NCBI GenBank assembly: GCA_004009845.1
Contig: RMBW01000348.1
Coordinates: 1 to 11,336 of the forward strand
Length of the DNA stretch: 11,336 nt
Origin: Davidsoniella eucalypti
Lineage: Eukaryota > Ascomycota > Sordariomycetes > Microascales > Ceratocystidaceae
Direction: 5' to 3'
Position 1 is the first letter of the stretch; each line of letters opens with the position of its first letter. Under the pieces are notes generated by a model. The model saw nothing but the letters and a program-made list of their open reading frames with translations. It searched no databases and was not told the origin of the DNA. The position numbers were made by a program, and so were the translations under genes. This document shows positions 8,157 to 11,336 of this stretch, in pieces.

Positions 8157-9940
8157 AACTCGATTAGGTCGTACTCCGACCCGTTATCCACTGCTTTCGA
8201 GTCGACCTTGGCTACCGTCGTGGTGGTGTTGTCCGGGGGAGGCAGCACGCGATCCATGGCGCGTTCGTCGTACTTGGCGATTTCCTCACGCATCACCGTG
8301 CGTATGGCGTTGATGGACAGCTGGTTGTTCGAGGGGCCTGGCTGGGAAGAGCGCTGGGGGCAACGGCGTGCGATGTGATCCTTGAGCCCACAGATAAAGC
8401 ATGCGTTTTCACGCATCAACCGGTGTCGTTCCGACTCGGACAGTTTTGGTCTGTCTGAGCGGGTAGCAAGCTGAGGACGGTTCTCCCGACGGGTCTGTTG
8501 GTCAGGCCGCTCTCTCCAGTTACTCGACTTGGTGTGCTCGGGCTTAGGGGTGGACTCAATGACGCGGCGCTTACCAGATGGGCGATCGAAGTGTTTCAGG
8601 AGGTCGTCGATGATCGCGTGGTACGAGTTAGACTTCCAAGCCCACCCGGTGCGTTCGACCAAATCGTCACGCATGGCAGAACGTAGGATGTCGATCAGCG
8701 TGGTGTCGTCGTGAATGCTGGCTTCCATGGCTAGGGTTTCGAATCGGAGGTGGAAGGCCTTGAAGGTTTCACGATCTCCCTGAGCGGACTTGTAGAAGGC
8801 GATGCGAGCGTTAGTGAGTCGTTCGCGCGACCGGAACATATCGTCGAGTTTCTCCAGCAGCAAGTCGTAGGGTCTGGAACGTTGGCAGATGGAGTCGAAG
8901 AAAACGTTTAGCTTGGCCTGTGTGGTTGCACCTAAGCGGCTGTACAGGTATACCGCCCGCGAGATGTCGTTGCCCAAAGCGGCACCATCGATCATCATTT
9001 TGTTCGTAGCTAGCCTTCTCCAAATCTCGTAGTCCGAGTGTAGGCCACTAAATTCGTTGAGCAGTGGTTGGACTTGGCGAGGTAGGGCTTGGTTGGAGGA
9101 GGCAGGTAGTGGCTGGGAAACAGGTGCAGGTGGTAGCGAGGGAGCCGTGGGTTCGCGTTGTTCCTTAGCAAACAGCATTTGACCAAGACGGTTCATCATG
9201 GACTTCATCTCTACCATGTCATCTTGTAGAGAGTCCAGACGGTCAGCTTCGCGAGAGGGTTGGCGGCCACGATCTGATTCAGGGTACGTGTCGCGTGGTC
9301 TCATACTCTCAGCGAGGCGGGCTAAGTCAGAAGTGTCCGAAGGGTTATCACTGGCGTCGTCATCATCTGCGGGCAGCGGGTTGCGTGAGGTGGTTACTCT
9401 GCTCAATGTGCGTGCGTGCGTGGTTTCGGTGGAGATGAGCTGCTCCGTGGTCTCCTTGGCTTTAGAGCGGGTTCGCGTGGGGGTGCGAGGCAGGCCCATG
9501 AAAGGTGACTTGAGGAGGGAAGGACGGAGCGAGGTTCGAGCAACGCGTTCCTGACGCGTACGAGCTTGGCCGATGTGGACGTGGCCGACAAAACCGCTGG
9601 TGAAAGAGAGGTGGCCTAGGTGGCTGTGGAAGTGCTGACTGTGACTGAGGATATCACGGGAGGCAGGGCAGAATCCTAGGGTGGCAGCGAGGCGCGCACG
9701 TTCCTTGCGTTTGAAGAGGGCAAGGTAACACCAGCCGGGTCTACTCCAGGGTCGATCCTCGGGTAGGCCTACGGCCGACAGCGTGTAACCCTCAGGGGGC
9801 TCCTGGCTGGGGTCTAGGAGGTGGACACGGGCCAGGGCTAGTTTCTGCTTAACAATACAGAAGGCTTCGTAGTAACCAACGAGGGCGGCGCAGTTCAGGG
9901 AGGCCAGGATGACCAGAACCAGGAAGGTGAAGTCAGACAT
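8147..9940 (-). CDS. gag: Gag polyprotein with CCHC zinc knuckle
   Basis: 597 residues from the first ATG of the predicted transcript (9940, CACTATGTC, A at -3) to TAG at 8149-8147; an in-frame stop at 9949-9947 fixes the start. Gag forms the virus-like particle and binds the RNA. Parts: a hydrophobic stretch at residues 4-22 (TM-like, unusual for Gag); a basic linker 124-185; an acidic Asp/Ser segment 190-205; a possible coiled coil 230-260; a Pro-rich hinge 262-292; a capsid-like region about 292-455 (LLNEFSG...IWRRLA, then FYKSAQGDRETFKAFHLRFE); a basic stretch 465-510; and one zinc knuckle Cys514-Cys517-His522-Cys527 (CX2CX4HX4C). The capsid assignment rests on position and resemblance to the retrotransposon gag family. 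Confidence 0.9.
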   Translation of the reverse strand: MSDFTFLVLVILASLNCAALVGYYEAFCIVKQKLALARVHLLDPSQEPPEGYTLSAVGLPEDRPWSRPGWCYLALFKRKERARLAATLGFCPASRDILSHSQHFHSHLGHLSFTSGFVGHVHIGQARTRQERVARTSLRPSLLKSPFMGLPRTPTRTRSKAKETTEQLISTETTHARTLSRVTTSRNPLPADDDDASDNPSDTSDLARLAESMRPRDTYPESDRGRQPSREADRLDSLQDDMVEMKSMMNRLGQMLFAKEQREPTAPSLPPAPVSQPLPASSNQALPRQVQPLLNEFSGLHSDYEIWRRLATNKMMIDGAALGNDISRAVYLYSRLGATTQAKLNVFFDSICQRSRPYDLLLEKLDDMFRSRERLTNARIAFYKSAQGDRETFKAFHLRFETLAMEASIHDDTTLIDILRSAMRDDLVERTGWAWKSNSYHAIIDDLLKHFDRPSGKRRVIESTPKPEHTKSSNWRERPDQQTRRENRPQLATRSDRPKLSESERHRLMRENACFICGLKDHIARRCPQRSSQPGPSNNQLSINAIRTVMREEIAKYDERAMDRVLPPPDNTTTTVAKVDSKAVDNGSEYDLIELDF

Positions 9941-9983
9941 AGTGACTTAGGAGCGCAAGGGGTAACAAGCGGACTGGTAGGGG

Positions 9984-10243
9984 CAAGCCTTGTAGGAGGA
10001 AGGCTTGGACAAGGGGCAGACTGTTTAGGCAGAGTCTGGACAGGATAGGGGCAAACAGAGACGGTGTTTGGACAAAAGGGGGGCAAGCGGACGGCTTGGA
10101 CAGAACAGAGGGCAAGCAGACGGCTTGGACAGAAGAGAGGGCAAGCGGACGGCTTGGACAGAATAGGGGGCAAGCAGACGGCTTGGACAGAAGTAAATAC
10201 AGCGAGCAGATGCTCGGACAAAGGGGCAAGCGGATGCTTGGAC
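9984..10243 (-). repeat. Tandem array of nine hairpin units in the gypsy leader
   Basis: Nine units each have, on the plus strand, GC(A/G)... stem, loop, stem, then invariant GGACA or GGAC. Stem arms: 9984-9991/10000-10007; 10017-10022/10033-10038; 10052-10057/10065-10070; 10084-10088/10094-10098; 10113-10117/10123-10127; 10142-10146/10152-10156; 10171-10175/10181-10185; 10203-10207/10212-10216; 10227-10231/10236-10240. The four central units repeat at exactly 29 bp (starts 10081, 10110, 10139, 10168). Stem types are CAAGCCTT, CAGACT, CAAACA, CAAGC and CGAGC, each with its perfect complement. A half unit lacking one arm lies near 9965-9976. The compensatory differences argue for a conserved RNA fold; its role is unknown. 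Confidence 0.85.
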
Positions 10244-10257
10244 AAGATAAAGAAGTT

Positions 10258-10268
10258 ATCGGTCTCAA
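10258..10268 (-). other. Primer binding site, self-priming type
   Basis: In element orientation TTGAGACCGAT starts two bases inside the 5' LTR border. It is perfectly complementary, over 11 nt, to ATCGGTCTCAA at 10335-10325 in the LTR, the predicted RNA 5' end. It lacks the TGG start that pairs with tRNA 3' ends. Tf1 and relatives prime with the first 11 nt of their own RNA in just this way. Confidence 0.8.
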
Positions 10269-10270
10269 AA

Positions 10271-10451
10271 TGAGACGATATACGAGGAGTTGCGATGAAA
10301 ACTGGTCGTAAAAGAATAGTTCGATTGAGACCGATGAAGGAGAAAGAGAAACTAAGACTAATAATCGGCGGGAATAGGTCCCTACTTATAGCCGATTCTA
10401 GTACTGACAAGGAATGCCTTGGCTAACCTTACTAGGCCTTAGTCTCTTACA
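10271..10451 (-). repeat. 5' LTR of the Ty3/gypsy element
   Basis: 181 bp, identical to 4032-4212, bounded TG...CA. In element orientation it divides into about 116 nt of U3 (10451-10336) with a TATA box and about 65 nt of R plus U5 (10335-10271), if the predicted start site is right. U3 has a small inverted repeat CAAGG-AATG-CCTTG. It drives the element's transcript. Confidence 0.95.
10325..10390 (-). promoter_or_regulatory. LTR core promoter: TATA box, pyrimidine tract and start site
   Basis: In element orientation TATAAGTA (10390-10383) is followed 55 nt later by a pyrimidine-rich run ending TTTCTCCTTCA; transcription is predicted to start at that A (10335). TATA followed by a CT tract and a CA start is common in fungal promoters. 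The 11 nt from this A match the PBS exactly, which supports the start independently. Confidence 0.65.
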
Positions 10452-10456
10452 GGATT
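10452..10456. repeat. Target site duplication, right copy (GGATT)
   Basis: This directly follows the right LTR and matches 4027-4031, confirming a single insertion event with no rearrangement of the flanks. Confidence 0.93.
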
Positions 10457-11336
10457 TATATTCCAAATGATCAAAATGCTTATAGGGCTATCCCCGAGGT
10501 CTTCCACTATGTCTACACGGAGCTATTCACTAAAGGCAGTGTCCTACGGTGTGGCGCCAAGGCATTGGAGTGATATTGAAAAAACCCAACAAGCCAGACT
10601 ATTCCCGTATCAAGGCATATCGGATATATACACGCTGCTGAATTGCTTAGGTAAAGGTATTGGAACGAATTTTTGCACAGAGACTTGGTTTCTTGGCTGC
10701 ACAAAGGACGGACCTGCTTCACCCAACGCAGTTTGGCGGACGGAAACAACGATCGACGATCGATGCAGCAATGGTTCTCATGGACCAAGTCAAGTCATGG
10801 AAAGAACAGGCCTGAAATCGAGTATTGCACTACTTGATATCAAAGGCGCGTTCGACCATGTTAATAGGGATACCTACTATGGCACTGCAGAGATCAGGTC
10901 TTCCGAATAACTGCACCCAATGGATTGCAGCCTTCCTTCAAAAGAGGAAGGTCCAGATATGCTTTGATGGCAAACGAACAAACTTCTATACTATTGACCA
11001 AGGCATACCGCAAGGCAGCCCAATTTCCCCATTCTGTTTTTGATTTATTCGAGACTTATACATTAAATATCCCCATCCATCCAAGTTTCATGGCATTCAG
11101 CTCTCATACATTAGATGATATTCTGATTACGGTAGCTTCCAAAAGCTTTGCAAGAAATTGCAGAGCTCTAGAGGCCATCGTTGAAGATCTCACCAGGCAA
11201 GCCGACGATAGTTCCGTCGAGTTTGAGAGTTTCAAGACTGAGCTTCTGCATTTAACAAGGAGTAAGCAGTAAGCAATGAAACACATAGACGTCCTAGGGA
11301 CGACAATACAACCGTCAGAGAAGATCAAGTGGCTAG
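10457..11336 (+). pseudogene. LINE reverse transcriptase domain, multiply frameshifted
   Basis: RT blocks are easy to read but lie in different frames: AYRAIPEVFHYVYTELF near 10480-10530; VWRQGIGVILKKPNKPDYSR near 10550-10608; LLNCLGK near 10630; LGFLAAQRTDLLHPTQFGG near 10685-10740; the catalytic block LLDIKGAFDHV near 10829-10861 with its Asp; QGIPQGSPISP near 10998-11030; and a YIDD-like site near 11105-11120 split by one base. At least six reading-frame changes and stops interrupt it, one of them at the A4 run 10473-10476. It cannot make a functional enzyme. Few amino acid motifs are lost, so the damage is mainly small indels. Confidence 0.8.

Larger units (their letters stand above)
9941..10335 (-). 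other. 395-nt AUG-free leader of the gypsy transcript
   Basis: The stretch from the predicted RNA 5' end (10335) to the gag ATG has no ATG in any frame on the element strand, although about six would be expected by chance. In element sense it is rich in C and T. It holds the PBS and the hairpin array. The leader is thus compatible with scanning to the gag start. Confidence 0.7.
4032..10451 (-). mobile_element. Full-length Ty3/gypsy chromovirus (Tf1/sushi-like), nested in LINE copy B
   Basis: A 6,420-bp LTR retrotransposon in minus orientation. Two 181-bp LTRs are identical base for base, are bounded by TG...CA, and are flanked by GGATT duplications. The internal order is PBS, leader, gag, protease, RT, RNase H, integrase, chromodomain, polypurine tract. 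Integrase after RT/RNase H places it in Ty3/gypsy, the chromodomain makes it a chromovirus, and the self-complementary primer site fits the Tf1/sushi group. Identical LTRs mean the insertion is young. No excess of stop codons of the kind repeat-induced point mutation leaves is seen. Confidence 0.95.
10452..11336 (+). mobile_element. LINE copy B, continuation after the gypsy insertion
   Basis: The sequence after the right LTR continues the RT domain broken at 4031: the left part ends at the RT block AGPDGI and this part carries the following RT blocks. It runs off the window before the RNase H domain (the part seen in copy A at 1-823). Confidence 0.8.

Noticed and set aside
10081..10196. Regular 29-bp repeats resembling a CRISPR array
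   Set aside because: The repeats are directly adjacent with no unique spacers, lie in the leader of an LTR retrotransposon, and there are no cas genes.
10258..10268. tRNA-primed PBS
   Set aside because: The site does not begin with TGG and I recognise no tRNA 3' end complement, while the self-complement in the LTR is perfect over 11 nt.
10064..10311. Small open frames on the plus strand over the hairpin array
   Set aside because: They are open only because the repeat lacks stops in several frames. They run antisense to the element's leader and partly into the LTR.
9895..10410. 171-codon minus-strand frame from the LTR through the leader past the gag start
   Set aside because: It has low-complexity repeat translation (Ser/Pro/Leu/Cys), has no homology that I can see, and its first codons lie upstream of the predicted RNA start. 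It is a by-product of the repeats.
4032..10451. Repeat-induced point mutation
   Set aside because: Gag and pol are open over long stretches and the LTRs are identical. The damage in the LINEs is indels rather than the C-to-T pattern with many TAA/TAG stops.

Overview
This window is a nest of retrotransposons, most likely from a filamentous fungus. No host gene, tRNA or rRNA was recognised. The fungal assignment is an inference. It rests on a Tad1/I-like non-LTR retrotransposon (LINE) family with APE-type endonuclease, reverse transcriptase and C-terminal RNase H, together with a Tf1/sushi-type self-priming chromovirus (a Ty3/gypsy element with an integrase chromodomain). The species cannot be named from the sequence.

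Layout. Positions 1-981 (+) are the 3' end of LINE copy A: RNase H, a CCHC finger, a T-rich 3' UTR and a 21-A tail. Positions 982-1223 are a 242-bp internal ORF2 fragment of a second copy (C), 97% identical to 3488-3729. From 1224 (+) runs a third copy (B): a short 5' leader, ORF1 (1340-2677), and ORF2 (2670 onward) with endonuclease and the start of the RT domain. At 4031/4032 copy B is split by a 6,420-bp Ty3/gypsy element on the minus strand (4032-10451). Copy B resumes at 10452 with a frame-broken RT domain that runs off the window.

The Ty3/gypsy element has two identical 181-bp LTRs and a perfect 5-bp target duplication (GGATT), so it is a very recent insertion. In its own orientation it holds: 5' LTR with TATA box; an 11-nt primer binding site exactly complementary to the predicted 5' end of its own RNA; a 395-nt leader with nine tandem hairpins and no AUG; gag with one zinc knuckle; a -1 frameshift signal; protease; RT; RNase H; integrase with chromodomain; polypurine tract; 3' LTR. 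The protease frame is broken at a G5 run (plus strand). Otherwise the element looks capable of expression.

Most noteworthy observations: (1) the leader hairpin array, whose stems differ between units by compensatory changes while the flanks stay constant; (2) Tf1-like self-priming, with a competing hairpin across the LTR/PBS border; (3) the slippery-site plus stem-loop arrangement at the gag stop; (4) the wholly synonymous divergence between two LINE copies.
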